The notes: generated by a model from the sequence alone, not told the origin. Numbered from the stretch's first letter, positions 16,065 to 26,370 are shown. The stretch is DNA of 64,000 nt from Pseudomonas sp. Bout1 (GCF_034314165.1 NZ_JAVIWK010000001.1:5347001-5411000); one strand, 5' to 3'. Numbers and translations: made by a program.

Positions 16065-16774
16065 GTCGGTGTTCCAAATTGTAGGTGCAGGCGAAAGTGC
16101 AGAGGGTCGAGCAGGCTTTCGACGGATTCCATGAAGCGGTCCTGACGGTCGTAGGTGGTACGCAGGGCCTTGAGGAACACCGTGCCTGCCGGGCGACCCA
16201 AGAGCTGGGCATCTTCCTCGCTCAACGGCTCGGCGCCGATCCATTGGCTGCCGGTGGCGCCGACGTAGCCGTAGGCGGCCAGGGTGATGGTCAGGGAGTT
16301 ATCGATCAGGCCGACGTGCGGCAGGCTTTCCAGGCCACCGGAGGCCGGCATCAGCGAGCGCTCCAGGGACACGAACGTGCCGTCGGCGGCGCGACGGCGG
16401 CGGTCGAGGGCGATGAATTGGTCGCTGCCGTGACTGCTGAACAGGTCCGGGCGGGTGACCGCTTCCAGGCGCAGGATCTCGGAGCTCACCACCGCACCGG
16501 TGTCGGCCAGCGCTTGCGCCCAGCCGCTGCGCTGGTCCAGCACCATGCCGTCAAAGGTGACGATGGAGCCGACACCGCTTTGGGTGGCGATGTAGCTGCG
16601 GCGCTTAAGCTCCGCCAGGGCTTCACGCAGGGTACCGCGGCTGACAGAGAACTCTTCCGCCAGTTGGTGCTCGCCCGGCAGCAGGACACCGTCGGCCATC
16701 ACTCCACCCTCGATACGGCGGATCAGCTCGTCGACGACGCGTTTTTTCTTATCAAATCGGACATGTCTAATCAT
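16061..16774 (-). CDS. GntR/HutC family transcriptional regulator (YegW-like)
   Basis: 237-aa regulator. The N-terminal winged helix (residues about 5-75) has VLLPGEHQLAEEFSVSRGTLREALAELKRR, and the C-terminal UTRA ligand domain runs about 90-230 (FVSLERSLMP, VFLKALRTTYDRQDRFMES). UTRA domains bind phosphorylated sugars or nucleobase derivatives. ATG 16774 is the start; an in-frame TTG lies at 16780. The start region reads ACATGTCTAATCATGTACAA, a partly dyadic run that overlaps the initiation codon and could be its own operator, implying autorepression. First gene of the operon, coupled to the glycohydrolase. It matches YegW in the E. coli arrangement. Confidence 0.9.
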   Translation of the reverse strand: MIRHVRFDKKKRVVDELIRRIEGGVMADGVLLPGEHQLAEEFSVSRGTLREALAELKRRSYIATQSGVGSIVTFDGMVLDQRSGWAQALADTGAVVSSEILRLEAVTRPDLFSSHGSDQFIALDRRRRAADGTFVSLERSLMPASGGLESLPHVGLIDNSLTITLAAYGYVGATGSQWIGAEPLSEEDAQLLGRPAGTVFLKALRTTYDRQDRFMESVESLLDPLHFRLHLQFGTPT

Positions 16775-16844
16775 GTACAAATTGATAACCGAAGCGCCCG
16801 GTTACAGCAAGCGAATTATTTCAGGAGGAAGGCAAAAGTCCGCC

Positions 16845-17405
16845 TCAGGGCTCCAGGCCGATCGGGAAAAATACCCCGCCGCTCCAGACGCCGAGCCAGT
16901 TCTTACCGTTGATCGGACGGGTCACCGCCAACTCCACCAATTGATAGAACGCGTTGCGGTGAACCAGGGCTTCGAGGTTGGTACGCACCCGCAAGTAGGG
17001 CGAGGGTTCCTGTGTGTGCGGGTCGATCACAACCCGCAGCGGATGTTCGATACCGGCCTCAACCGGTTCATCCACATTGGTGGTAAAGCGCAGCACCTGA
17101 CTTTCGCCCTGCCCTTCTACCTCCAGGGTGACGGCTACGAAGGGCGCATCATCGACCTTGATCCCGACCTTTTCCACCGGGGTGATCAGGAAGTAATCAT
17201 CGCCATCGCGGCGGATGATATTGGAGAACAGCTTGACCATCGGCTTGCGGCCAATCGGCGTGCCCATGTAGAACCAGGTGCCGTCGCGGGCGATACGCAT
17301 GTCGATATCGCCGCAAAACGTCGGGTTCCACAGATGCACCGGCGCGGGTCCCTTGCCCTTGGGCAATTGCGCCAACAGGTCATTGGCTTTGGCCGTATCG
17401 GTCAT
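16845..17405 (-). CDS. DUF1285 domain protein
   Basis: 186-aa soluble protein of the DUF1285 family. Typical segments are [20 protein letters not shown] near residue 22, [39 protein letters not shown] and [18 protein letters not shown]. Members have a mixed alpha/beta structure with no proven function, and they are conserved across Pseudomonas. ATG 17405 is used. Its stop lies 70 bp from the GntR start, and the upstream lipoprotein gene ends 17 bp before it, so DUF1285 and the lipoprotein are probably cotranscribed. Confidence 0.88.
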   Translation of the reverse strand: MTDTAKANDLLAQLPKGKGPAPVHLWNPTFCGDIDMRIARDGTWFYMGTPIGRKPMVKLFSNIIRRDGDDYFLITPVEKVGIKVDDAPFVAVTLEVEGQGESQVLRFTTNVDEPVEAGIEHPLRVVIDPHTQEPSPYLRVRTNLEALVHRNAFYQLVELAVTRPINGKNWLGVWSGGVFFPIGLEP

Positions 17406-17422
17406 GCTGCCCTCCTTGTGAC

Positions 17423-18028
17423 TTACTGATCGCTCATGCCCAACAGGCTGCGCGCGTAGTGCGCCAGGGGCTTGCCGATCAGATCGTCAGGTTTGTTGTC
17501 GTGGAACGTCAGTAAACCGCCACGGCTATGAATGCGCACAGTATCAATCAAATACTGGGTGCTGGTCTCGATCAACATCACCTGAATGGTGCCGGTGTCG
17601 AGCCCCAGGCGATCCACCGCCTCCTGGTCAGACCATTCATCGGCGTTGCCGATACGGTCATCCGCCTGGGCGAAGCGGCAATACAACAGGTAATGCGCGC
17701 CGGCCGCCCGAGCTTCCGACATCGCCTGCTCCAGGCCTTCGGGCTTGCGAGCGCGACGAACCATCGGGAAGTATTCGACAAACCCGTTGAAAGCTTCCTC
17801 GGCCACCACGTTAGGCCGTGGATAAGCGCTGCCTGGCGGGGTGAACGCACCCTGGGCGATGAAGACAAAGGAGTCCGGCTGTATACGGATCGAATTGACG
17901 CGGCGGGTATCGCTGTGGTCCAGCAACCCGGCATCGCTCATCTGATAGCGCGTGCCTTCGGCCATATCACTGACGGTCATGCAGCCACCCAGGGCGAGTG
18001 ACGCCAGCACCAAAACCAGACTACGCAT
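17423..18028 (-). CDS. DUF4823 outer-membrane lipoprotein
   Basis: 201-aa predicted lipoprotein. [20 protein letters not shown] has a lipobox (LGGC) with the lipidated Cys at residue 16. The mature part includes [20 protein letters not shown] and [21 protein letters not shown], as in the DUF4823 family of Pseudomonas lipoproteins, whose role is unknown. ATG 18028 is selected because GGAG lies 9 nt ahead and the lipobox then falls at the right distance. The residue after Cys is Met, not Asp, so export to the outer membrane is likely. It is 17 bp upstream of the DUF1285 gene. Confidence 0.87.
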   Translation of the reverse strand: MRSLVLVLASLALGGCMTVSDMAEGTRYQMSDAGLLDHSDTRRVNSIRIQPDSFVFIAQGAFTPPGSAYPRPNVVAEEAFNGFVEYFPMVRRARKPEGLEQAMSEARAAGAHYLLYCRFAQADDRIGNADEWSDQEAVDRLGLDTGTIQVMLIETSTQYLIDTVRIHSRGGLLTFHDNKPDDLIGKPLAHYARSLLGMSDQ

Positions 18029-18103
18029 CCTAATTCTCCAGAGGCCGGTGACGGAAAACCGGCGAATGGGCACGAGATGCAGATTTTGCGCCAGCTTGCG
18101 GGA

Positions 18104-19072
18104 CTAGCCGCCGATGATCTTCATGATGGTTGCGCCACCGGAGAATGCGACTTCCTGCTTGTCGCCCAAGGCCTTGACCAGCAAGCGCTGCAAGGCCGGC
18201 AGAGCCTGGTGGCGGGGTTTGTCCAGCAGGTCGCCAACGTAGTGGCGATTGCTCGACGACAGGCAACCATGCAGCCAGCCGGTGGACGACAGCCGCAAGC
18301 GCGAACAGGTGCGGCAGAACGGTACGCTTTCGTTGGCGATGACACCGAAGAAGCCCTTGCCCGGCACTTCGTAGCGCACGGCAGTAGCGTCCACCGGGGC
18401 GTTGGCTTGCAGGTATTCGTGATGCTCGCCAATCAGCCCGAGCAATTGCTGAAGGCTGACGAATTGCTGCAGGAATGCGTTGGAGTCGGTGGCCAGGTGG
18501 CCCATGCGCATCAATTCGATAAAGCGCAACTCGTAGCCACGCTCCAGGCAGTAGTCGAGCAGCGGCATCACCTGGTCGAGGTTCTGGCCGCGCAACGGCA
18601 CCATATTGACCTTGATCTTGATGCCGGCGGCACTGGCCTGGTCCATGCCATCGAGCACGGTGGCCAGGTCGCCACCGCGAGCGATACTGCGGAAGGCGTC
18701 GGCGTCCAGGGTGTCGAGGGAAACGTTGATGCGGCGGATCCCGGCGTTTACCAGCAGTGGCAGTTTGCGCGCCAGCAGTTGGCCGTTGGTGGTCAGGCTG
18801 ATGTCGCTCAGGCCCATCTGCCCCACCGCGCCCATGAAGGCTTCCAGCTTGGGGCTGACCAGCGGCTCACCGCCGGTAATGCGCAGGCGCTCGATGCCGG
18901 CGGCCTCGATCAAGTATTCAACGCCGCGCGCCATCGCCTCGGCAGACAGTTCATCCTGCGCAGCCACCAGCCGCTTGCCGTTGGGCACGCAGTAGGTACA
19001 GGCGTAATTGCAGGCTGAGGTCAGGCTGATCCGCAAATTGCGGAATCGCCTGCCTTGACGATCAACGATCAT
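18104..19072 (-). CDS. moaA: GTP 3',8-cyclase MoaA
   Basis: 322-aa radical-SAM enzyme that, with MoaC, turns GTP into cyclic pyranopterin monophosphate for molybdenum cofactor. The N-terminal cluster is in CNYACTYCVP (CxxxCxxC), the SAM motif is ITGGEPLV, and the C-terminal cluster is CRTC followed 14 residues later by Cys in GWLHGCLSS. The protein ends in Gly-Gly, which is needed for activity in known MoaA. ATG 19072. The rest of the moa genes are not adjacent, and pseudomonads often carry more than one moaA. The molybdenum hydroxylase at 39-42 kb is a potential consumer of the cofactor. Confidence 0.95.
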   Translation of the reverse strand: MIVDRQGRRFRNLRISLTSACNYACTYCVPNGKRLVAAQDELSAEAMARGVEYLIEAAGIERLRITGGEPLVSPKLEAFMGAVGQMGLSDISLTTNGQLLARKLPLLVNAGIRRINVSLDTLDADAFRSIARGGDLATVLDGMDQASAAGIKIKVNMVPLRGQNLDQVMPLLDYCLERGYELRFIELMRMGHLATDSNAFLQQFVSLQQLLGLIGEHHEYLQANAPVDATAVRYEVPGKGFFGVIANESVPFCRTCSRLRLSSTGWLHGCLSSSNRHYVGDLLDKPRHQALPALQRLLVKALGDKQEVAFSGGATIMKIIGG

Positions 19073-19211
19073 GGATCACTCCGGCAGAGGATAATTCGGG
19101 CGCACTAAAACCTGACTGAAAAATCAAGTTTTAGCAAGGTCCTTGCCTGAGTATATTCCTGGGTTACTGCGCTGGGCAGGAAATCATATCGCCATCACGC
19201 TGGCGAATGAC

Positions 19212-19865
19212 TCAAGTGGCCGGCGTTTCGGCGTTCGGCAAATCGGTACTGTGCTTGCGCTTGTTGCCCATGCGCACGCCGATGTCCATCAGGAACTGGA
19301 AGAAACCTTCCTGGTCTTCCAGCACATTGCTCCAGAACGGCGAGTGGTACAACGCTACCGCGCCATGCACCAACGCCCAGGCCGCGCAGTAGTGAAAATA
19401 CGGCGGCACGTCTTCGAGCTTGCCTTCGCTGATGCGGCCCTTGATCAGCAGGGTCAGGCGTTCGAAGTTCGAGGCACGGATCTTGTGCAGCTCCTCGACC
19501 ATTTCCGGCACTTGGTGGCCTTTCACGACTTTTTCTTCGAGGCGATCAAACAGGCGGTAGCGCTGCGGGTCACGCATGCGGAACTCGAAGTAGGCGCGCG
19601 ACAGCGCTTCCTTGTCCTTGTCGACATCGGCCGAGTGCAGCAGCTCGTTCAAATCGCGCTCGTAGTCGAGCATCAGGCGCAGGTAGATCTCGGCCTTGGA
19701 CTTGAAGTGCTTGTAGATGGTGCCTTTGCCGATACCCACGGCATCCGCAATCATCTCGACGGTGACGCTGTCTTCGCCCTGGTCGAGGAACAACTTGAGT
19801 GCGGTGTCGAGAATTTCCTGCTCGCGGCGGCGAAACTCACGGACCTTGCGGGGTTCTTTGTGCAT
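19212..19865 (-). CDS. TetR family transcriptional regulator
   Basis: 217-aa regulator. The N-terminal TetR helix-turn-helix is ALKLFLDQGEDSVTVEMIAD followed by GIGKGTIYKHFKSKAEIYLR (residues about 18-62), and the C-terminal ligand domain is helical. The reading frame is open to 20021, but ATG 19865 (MHKEPRKVREF) puts the DNA-binding domain in the usual place and avoids the RgsA promoter zone. Its position next to the RgsA sRNA and tatD corresponds to PA2957 of P. aeruginosa. The regulated genes are unknown. Confidence 0.9.
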   Translation of the reverse strand: MHKEPRKVREFRRREQEILDTALKLFLDQGEDSVTVEMIADAVGIGKGTIYKHFKSKAEIYLRLMLDYERDLNELLHSADVDKDKEALSRAYFEFRMRDPQRYRLFDRLEEKVVKGHQVPEMVEELHKIRASNFERLTLLIKGRISEGKLEDVPPYFHYCAAWALVHGAVALYHSPFWSNVLEDQEGFFQFLMDIGVRMGNKRKHSTDLPNAETPAT

Positions 19866-20162
19866 AAGAAAAAGGTCTGCAGAGATGGAGATTGGGAGGG
19901 TGGCGTGCCCCAAGCGGCGCTTGTCGGAACGTTTTACCCGGTGCGCGGGATTATCCCGACTGAACGGTCGTTGGGCAACGCCTATATGAACAACCTTTGC
20001 ACTTAACTTACAGCGCGCCAACGAATAAGCCGATTTGAGTCAGAAATAAAACACGACATTGCTGCACGTGCATCGCGATCAATGAGAACTCAACCGAAGC
20101 GGGCGTATTCCAAATCTGTTTAAAAAACGATCAGATGCGGCTGGACTGAATCGGATACTGAT

Positions 20163-20169
20163 CAATACT
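20163..20169 (+). promoter_or_regulatory. Sigma-S-like -10 element of rgsA
   Basis: CAATACT resembles the sigma-S -10 consensus CTATACT and would place the start near 20175. A second candidate, GGATACT, lies at 20152-20158. The 19866-20162 stretch upstream holds no convincing gene and should contain the control region shared by this promoter and the TetR gene. Confidence 0.5.
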
Positions 20170-20174
20170 TGAAA

Positions 20175-20293
20175 TGTCGGCGTGACATCTCCCCCAAGTG
20201 ACACGTCGACCTGGGTACCGACGGACTGTGTGCCCTTGTTTTACTCCTAATGGTCTTAACCCGGATTCACCCCCCAGAACCCGGGTTTTTTTT
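20175..20293 (+). ncRNA. rgsA: RgsA small regulatory RNA
   Basis: Predicted Hfq-dependent, RpoS-controlled sRNA of about 119 nt. Evidence: it lies between a TetR-side gene and tatD, where rgsA (PA2958.1) maps in P. aeruginosa. It has a sigma-S-like -10 just upstream and ends in a strong rho-independent terminator on the plus strand. It also contains CCTTGTTTTACTCCTAATGG (20234-20253), complementary to the ribosome-binding region of acpP at 26320-26340. RgsA is known to repress acpP and fis translation in P. aeruginosa. The 5' end is estimated, not seen. Confidence 0.85.
20258..20293 (+). terminator. Rho-independent terminator of rgsA
   Basis: The arms AACCCGG (20258-20264) and CCGGGTT (20281-20287) are joined by a 16-nt loop, and the T-run covers 20286-20293. 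The U-tract is only on the plus strand, so it ends a plus-strand transcript and not the convergent tatD mRNA, which stops 10 bp away at 20303. Confidence 0.85.
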
Positions 20294-20302
20294 GCCTGCG
20301 AT

Positions 20303-21088
20303 TTAGCCGGCCACGTGGGCCAGCGGGAACAGGCGCTTGAAGTTGTCGGTGGTCTGTTCGGCAAAACGCTCGTAAGACTCGCCCCGCAGCATCGCCAGGT
20401 AATCCGCAACATCCCGTACGTATTCCGGCAGGTTGGGTTTGCCGCGATGGGGAATCGGCGCCAGGTACGGCGAATCGGTCTCCACCAGCAGCCGGTCTGC
20501 TGGCACCTGGCGTGCGACATCGCGCAGGGCGTCGGCATTGCGAAAGGTGACGATGCCCGACAGGGAAATGTAGAAGCCCAGGTCGAGGGCGGCCTTGGCC
20601 ATGTCCCAGTCTTCAGTAAAGCAGTGCAGTACACCGGCCTGGGGCAGCGCGGCTTCGCGCAGCAGGGTCAGGGTGTCGGCACGGGCGCCACGGGTGTGGA
20701 CAATCACCGGCTTGCCGGTCTGCTGCGCAGCTTGCAGGTGCAAACGGAACGACGCCTGCTGCAACTCGGCGGCTTGCGGTTCGTAGTGGTAATCCAGGCC
20801 GGTCTCGCCGATGGCCACTACGCGCGGGTGATTGAGTTCGCCGAGCAACCAGTCGAGGGCTGGGGCTTCGCCGGGCTTCAGGTCCAGCGGGTGAATGCCC
20901 ACCGAGCAGTCGACGTCGGCATATCGATCGGCCAGGGCTTTGACATCGGCGGCGTTTTGCGCGCTGACGCCGATGCACAGGAAGTGCCCGACTCCACGCT
21001 GGCGCGCGGCTTCAAGGGCGGCATCGAGGGAGCCGCCGTGCTGGGCCAGGTCGAGGCGATCAAGGTGGCAATGGGAATCTACGAGCAT
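20303..21088 (-). CDS. TatD family metal-dependent deoxyribonuclease (YcfH-like)
   Basis: 261-aa TIM-barrel hydrolase. Metal ligands are visible as HCHLD at the N-terminus (His6, His8), Glu in IGETGLDYH, His in VIVHTRG, His in VLHCFTED and Asp in ETDSPYLAP. TatD/YcfH proteins show 3'-5' exonuclease activity on DNA. ATG 21088. It closes the holB-tmk-mltG cluster, as in other pseudomonads. The upstream holB stop is only 63 bp away, a place where many Pseudomonas genomes carry pilZ. Confidence 0.93.
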   Translation of the reverse strand: MLVDSHCHLDRLDLAQHGGSLDAALEAARQRGVGHFLCIGVSAQNAADVKALADRYADVDCSVGIHPLDLKPGEAPALDWLLGELNHPRVVAIGETGLDYHYEPQAAELQQASFRLHLQAAQQTGKPVIVHTRGARADTLTLLREAALPQAGVLHCFTEDWDMAKAALDLGFYISLSGIVTFRNADALRDVARQVPADRLLVETDSPYLAPIPHRGKPNLPEYVRDVADYLAMLRGESYERFAEQTTDNFKRLFPLAHVAG

Positions 21089-21151
21089 AAGGATCTACAA
21101 CTTGAGTCACGGAAAGTGTCTGGCCAACGATACACCCGTCGGCCACTGAAA

Positions 21152-22775
<1,624 letters not shown>

Positions 22776-22785
22776 TTAGTCAGAG

Positions 22786-23910
22786 TCATTGCGGGCTTTG
22801 CGGCGCGGCATCGTCGGGTGCCGGAGACACTTCGGCAGGCGTATCCACCGGCGCGTCCGCAGGTTTCGCCGCTGGCGCAGGCGCGGGGCTGGAACGGTAA
22901 TCGGCGCGACGCTTCATCTGGAACTCACGCACCGCAGCGTTATGTGCATCCAGGTTATCCGAGAAAATATGGCTGCCATCACCGCGGGCGACAAAATACA
23001 GGCTGCTGCCCGCCACCGGGTTCAGTGCGGCATGAATCGCCTCACGCCCGACCATGGCAATCGGCGTCGGCGGCAGGCCGGCGATCACGTAGGTGTTGTA
23101 GGGTGTGGCTTCCTTGAGGTGCGCGCGGGTCAGCTTGCCGGTGTAGCGCTCGCCGAGGCCGTAGATCACGGTCGGGTCGGTTTGCAGCAGCATGCCGATC
23201 TGCATGCGCCGCACAAACACCCCGGCAATCTGGCCGCGCTCTTGCGGTACGCCGGTTTCTTTCTCGACCAGCGAGGCCATGATCAGCGCTTGATAGGGCT
23301 CGGTGTACGGCGCGTCGGCCGCGCGCTTGGCCCACTCTTGGGCGAGGACATCGTCCAGACGGTTGTAGGATTTCTTCAGCAACTCGACGTCGCTCATCCC
23401 GCGCACAAACCGGTAGGTGTCGGGGAAGAAGCGACCTTCGGGGAACATGCCTGGGTGGCCGAGTTTCTCCATGACTTCGCTGTCGCTCAGGCCCGACAGG
23501 GTTTGCTCGATTTTTTCATGCTTGGCCAGGGCCGCGCGCACCTGGCGAAAGTTCCAGCCTTCCACCAGCGTGATGCTGTACTGCACCACTTCGCCACGCT
23601 GCCACAGACCGATCAGGCCCTCGGCGGTGAGGCCCGGGGTCATGCGGTATTCGCCGCTGTGCAGCGGCTGGCCGTCGAGGTTGAAGCGCCAGTAGAGACG
23701 CAACCAGAACGCATCGTTGAGCACGCCGTCATTTTCCAAGCGATTGAAGGTGCCGGTGGGCGTCGCGCCGGCCGGTACGTCCAGCAATTGCTCCTGGGTC
23801 AGATTCAGGGGCTGCTCCAGGGCCGAGTTCAGCTTCCAGGCCGAAGCGCCCAGCAGCAAACCCGCCAGGACCAGACCGATCTCCAGCAACAATACAAATT
23901 TACGTCTCAA
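22786..23910 (-). CDS. mltG: Endolytic murein transglycosylase MltG
   Basis: 374-aa membrane-anchored lytic transglycosylase that cuts nascent glycan strands in the periplasm. A single N-terminal membrane helix (FVLLLEIGLVLAGLLLGASA) is followed by the YceG fold. The catalytic Glu is in ASLVEKETGVPQERGQIAGV, and TDPTVIYGLG and GLPPTPI are conserved. The C-terminal tail of about 40 residues is Pro/Ala-rich and disordered. TTG 23910 is the probable start, 1 nt beyond the pabC stop; the upstream extension to 23967 lies inside pabC. It follows pabC in the operon. Confidence 0.92.
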   Translation of the reverse strand: MRRKFVLLLEIGLVLAGLLLGASAWKLNSALEQPLNLTQEQLLDVPAGATPTGTFNRLENDGVLNDAFWLRLYWRFNLDGQPLHSGEYRMTPGLTAEGLIGLWQRGEVVQYSITLVEGWNFRQVRAALAKHEKIEQTLSGLSDSEVMEKLGHPGMFPEGRFFPDTYRFVRGMSDVELLKKSYNRLDDVLAQEWAKRAADAPYTEPYQALIMASLVEKETGVPQERGQIAGVFVRRMQIGMLLQTDPTVIYGLGERYTGKLTRAHLKEATPYNTYVIAGLPPTPIAMVGREAIHAALNPVAGSSLYFVARGDGSHIFSDNLDAHNAAVREFQMKRRADYRSSPAPAPAAKPADAPVDTPAEVSPAPDDAAPQSPQ

Positions 23911-23911
23911 A

Positions 23912-24727
23912 TCAAATACCCAATAGTGCGCGAACAATGCCCTGCAGTTTACGGGTGAGCGGCCCAACCGGCCAGCTCATCGCAGCACATCCGCGCACCG
24001 GCCAAAGGCCATATACGCTGTTGCACACAAAGACTTCGTCGGCCTTTTGCAACTGCTCAAGGCTGATATCAGCCACGCGCGTCGGGATGCCCAACGCCTG
24101 CGCCTGGGCCAACAGCTCGGCCCGCATGACGCCGGCGACGCCACAGCGATTCAGATCAGCGGTCAGCAACACGCCGTCACGCACCAGAAACAGGTTGCTG
24201 AAGACGCCTTCGACGACTCGACCGGACATATCCAGCATCAAACCTTCGGCGTGATCGGCATCCTGCCATTCGTTGCGGGCGAACACCTGCTCCAGCCGAT
24301 TGAGGTGCTTGAGACCGGCGAGCAACGGTTGCTCGGACAAACGCGTGGTACACGCAAACAGGCGAATGCCTGAGGCTGCATGTTCCGGGGGATAAGTGGC
24401 AGGCGGGCTGCCTTGCAGAATGCGCCGCGCCGGGGCGTCAGCGCTGATGCCATAACCGCGCTGGCTATCGCCACGGGTCAGGATCAACTTGAGTACACCG
24501 TCACCGAGGGCGGCGGCATAGGCCAGCAATTCGCTGCGGATCAGCGGTTGATCCGCAACAATCGCCAACCGCCTGCAGCCCTCATCGAGGCGCTGCAGGT
24601 GGCGGTCGAGCAATACAGGCTGCCCGGCCTTGACGGCAATGGTCTCGAACAGACCATCACCGTACGCAAGGCCACGGTCTTTCAGGGGCACTGCGCCCGC
24701 CGGTTGACCGTCGACCCAGCTTTGCAT
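23912..24727 (-). CDS. pabC: Aminodeoxychorismate lyase PabC
   Basis: 271-aa PLP enzyme (class IV aminotransferase fold) that splits 4-amino-4-deoxychorismate into p-aminobenzoate and pyruvate in folate synthesis. DRGLAYGDGLFETI near the N-terminus, HLNRLEQVFARNEW with the PLP-related Lys/Asn region, and LMLDMSGRVVEGVFSNLFLV are family signatures. ATG 24727 overlaps the fabF stop (TGATG); GTG at 24730 is an alternative. It is coupled to fabF and followed by mltG. Confidence 0.93.
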   Translation of the reverse strand: MQSWVDGQPAGAVPLKDRGLAYGDGLFETIAVKAGQPVLLDRHLQRLDEGCRRLAIVADQPLIRSELLAYAAALGDGVLKLILTRGDSQRGYGISADAPARRILQGSPPATYPPEHAASGIRLFACTTRLSEQPLLAGLKHLNRLEQVFARNEWQDADHAEGLMLDMSGRVVEGVFSNLFLVRDGVLLTADLNRCGVAGVMRAELLAQAQALGIPTRVADISLEQLQKADEVFVCNSVYGLWPVRGCAAMSWPVGPLTRKLQGIVRALLGI

Positions 24728-25971
24728 CACTCGGCGAACCGGCGGAACACCAGGGAACCGTTGGTGCCACCAAAGCCGAACGAGTTGGACAACACCACGT
24801 CGATCGGCATCTTCTGCGGCTCGTGAGGCACGAAGTTCAAATCACACCCAACATCCGGCTCGTCAAGGTTGATGGTCGGCGGAGCGACCTGATCCTTGAT
24901 GGCCAGCACACTGAAGATCGCCTCGACCGCGCCGGCCGCACCCAACAGGTGGCCGGTCATGGACTTGGTGGAACTGACCGCCAGTTTGTAGGCGTGCTCG
25001 CCGAACACCGACTTGATGGCCTCGGCTTCCGCCAGGTCGCCCGTCGGGGTGGAAGTGCCATGGGCGTTGATGTACTGCACCTGGTCAATGTTGACCTTGG
25101 CATCACGCAACGCGTTGGTGATACAGCGTGCAGCGCCTGCGCCGTCAGACGGTGGCGAGGTCATGTGGTACGCGTCACCGCTCATGCCGAAGCCAATCAG
25201 CTCGGCGTAGATAGTGGCGCCACGGGCCTTCGCGTGTTCCAGCTCTTCGAGTACCAACGCACCGGCACCGTCGGCCAATACAAAGCCGTCACGGCCCTTG
25301 TCCCACGGACGGCTGGCACGGGTCGGCTCGTCATTGCGGGTCGACAGCGCACGGGACGCGCCGAAGCCGCCCATGCCCAGGCCACAGGCAGCCATCTCGG
25401 CGCCGCCGGCGATCATCACGTCAGCTTCGTCATAGGCGATATTGCGCGCCGCCATGCCAATGCAGTGCGTGCCGGTGGTGCACGCCGTGGAGATGGCGTA
25501 GTTAGGCCCCTGGGCACCCAAGTGGATGGACAGGAAACCGGAAATCATATTGATGATCGAACCAGGCACGAAGAACGGCGAAATTCGACGCGGGCCGGAA
25601 TCGTGCAGCGTGCGGCTGGTTTCTTCGATATTGGTCAGGCCGCCAATACCCGAACCCATGGCCACGCCGATGCGCTCACGGTTGGCGTCGGTGACTTCCA
25701 GGCCGGCATTACGCACCGCCTGAAAACCGGCTGCCAGGCCGTATTGAATGAACAGGTCGAGTTTGCGGGACTCTTTGACCGAGAGATATTCCTCGACATT
25801 GAAGTCCTTTACCGAGCCGCCAAAACGGGTGGAATAGGCAGAAAGGTCCGTGTGTTCGATCAGACCAATACCACTGCGGCCAGCCAGAATGCCCTGCCAA
25901 CTGCTCGGCACATCCGTACCCAGTGGCGATAACATACCCATACCGGTGACTACGACGCGTCTACGCGACAC
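24727..25971 (-). CDS. fabF: 3-oxoacyl-ACP synthase II FabF
   Basis: 414-aa condensing enzyme that elongates acyl-ACP with malonyl-ACP. The catalytic triad is visible as Cys164 in [10 protein letters not shown], His in [11 protein letters not shown] and His in [11 protein letters not shown]. It starts with GTG at 25971, supported by AGGAGAG upstream (an ATG-less start also seen in other pseudomonads). An acpP-fabF terminator hairpin precedes it, so part of its expression depends on read-through from acpP. Coupled to pabC downstream. Confidence 0.95.
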   Translation of the reverse strand: MSRRRVVVTGMGMLSPLGTDVPSSWQGILAGRSGIGLIEHTDLSAYSTRFGGSVKDFNVEEYLSVKESRKLDLFIQYGLAAGFQAVRNAGLEVTDANRERIGVAMGSGIGGLTNIEETSRTLHDSGPRRISPFFVPGSIINMISGFLSIHLGAQGPNYAISTACTTGTHCIGMAARNIAYDEADVMIAGGAEMAACGLGMGGFGASRALSTRNDEPTRASRPWDKGRDGFVLADGAGALVLEELEHAKARGATIYAELIGFGMSGDAYHMTSPPSDGAGAARCITNALRDAKVNIDQVQYINAHGTSTPTGDLAEAEAIKSVFGEHAYKLAVSSTKSMTGHLLGAAGAVEAIFSVLAIKDQVAPPTINLDEPDVGCDLNFVPHEPQKMPIDVVLSNSFGFGGTNGSLVFRRFAE

Positions 25972-26018
25972 AGCACTCTCCTTTTTCTAATGACGACACT
26001 TTGCATCAGGCTTAAAGG

Positions 26019-26052
26019 AAAAAACCGCACGCCATAGGGCAGTGCGGTTTTT
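26019..26052 (-). terminator. Hairpin terminator/attenuator between acpP and fabF
   Basis: AAAACCGCAC (26021-26030) pairs with GTGCGGTTTT (26042-26051) around an 11-nt loop, and A/T runs flank both sides. It lies 30 bp after the acpP stop on the minus strand. It can end the abundant acpP transcript while allowing partial read-through into fabF. Confidence 0.8.
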
Positions 26053-26081
26053 CCATCACAGCAAGCGACGATTACAAACTA

Positions 26082-26318
26082 TTACGCCTGGTGGGCAGTA
26101 ACGTAGTCGATAGCGGCTTGAACGGTGGTGATTTTTTCAGCTTCTTCGTCCGGGATTTCGGTCTCGAATTCCTCTTCCAGAGCCATCACCAGCTCAACGG
26201 TGTCAAGGGAGTCGGCACCCAGGTCTTCAACGAAGGAAGCGCTGTTGGTCACTTCTTCTTCTTTAACGCCCAGTTGCTCGGCAACGATTTTCTTGACGCG
26301 CTCTTCGATGGTGCTCAT
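26082..26318 (-). CDS. acpP: Acyl carrier protein AcpP
   Basis: 78-aa acidic four-helix protein that carries growing acyl chains on 4'-phosphopantetheine. The attachment site is Ser37 in [13 protein letters not shown], and the sequence [15 protein letters not shown] is almost invariant in this family. It starts at ATG 26318 behind a strong TTAGGAG ribosome-binding site. That leader is complementary to the RgsA sRNA at 20234-20253 in this window. It is flanked by fabG upstream (192 bp, own promoter) and by a terminator downstream, which fits its very high expression. Confidence 0.97.
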   Translation of the reverse strand: MSTIEERVKKIVAEQLGVKEEEVTNSASFVEDLGADSLDTVELVMALEEEFETEIPDEEAEKITTVQAAIDYVTAHQA

Positions 26319-26319
26319 A

Positions 26320-26340
26320 CCTTGTTTTCACTCCTAATGG
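26320..26340 (-). promoter_or_regulatory. RgsA-binding site over the acpP ribosome-binding site
   Basis: The mRNA CCATTAGGAGTGAAAACAAG (from 26340 downward) is complementary to RgsA 20234-20253: 11 pairs, one bulged G in the mRNA, then 9 pairs, 20 in total. It covers the Shine-Dalgarno sequence and ends 1 nt before the start codon, so pairing should block ribosome binding. Confidence 0.8.
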
Positions 26341-26370
26341 ACAAATTCAGGCAGCTGGCCAGTGGGTAAG

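Noticed and set aside
19985..20015. Possible GacA-binding site (TGTAAG-N6-CTTACA type) upstream of rgsA
   Set aside because: Only the CTTACA half is present; the other half (CTTTGC) does not match, so I do not claim a GacA box.
20286..20302. Terminator for tatD on the minus strand
   Set aside because: The U-tract is on the plus strand only; for the minus strand the hairpin is preceded by A and T are lacking after it.
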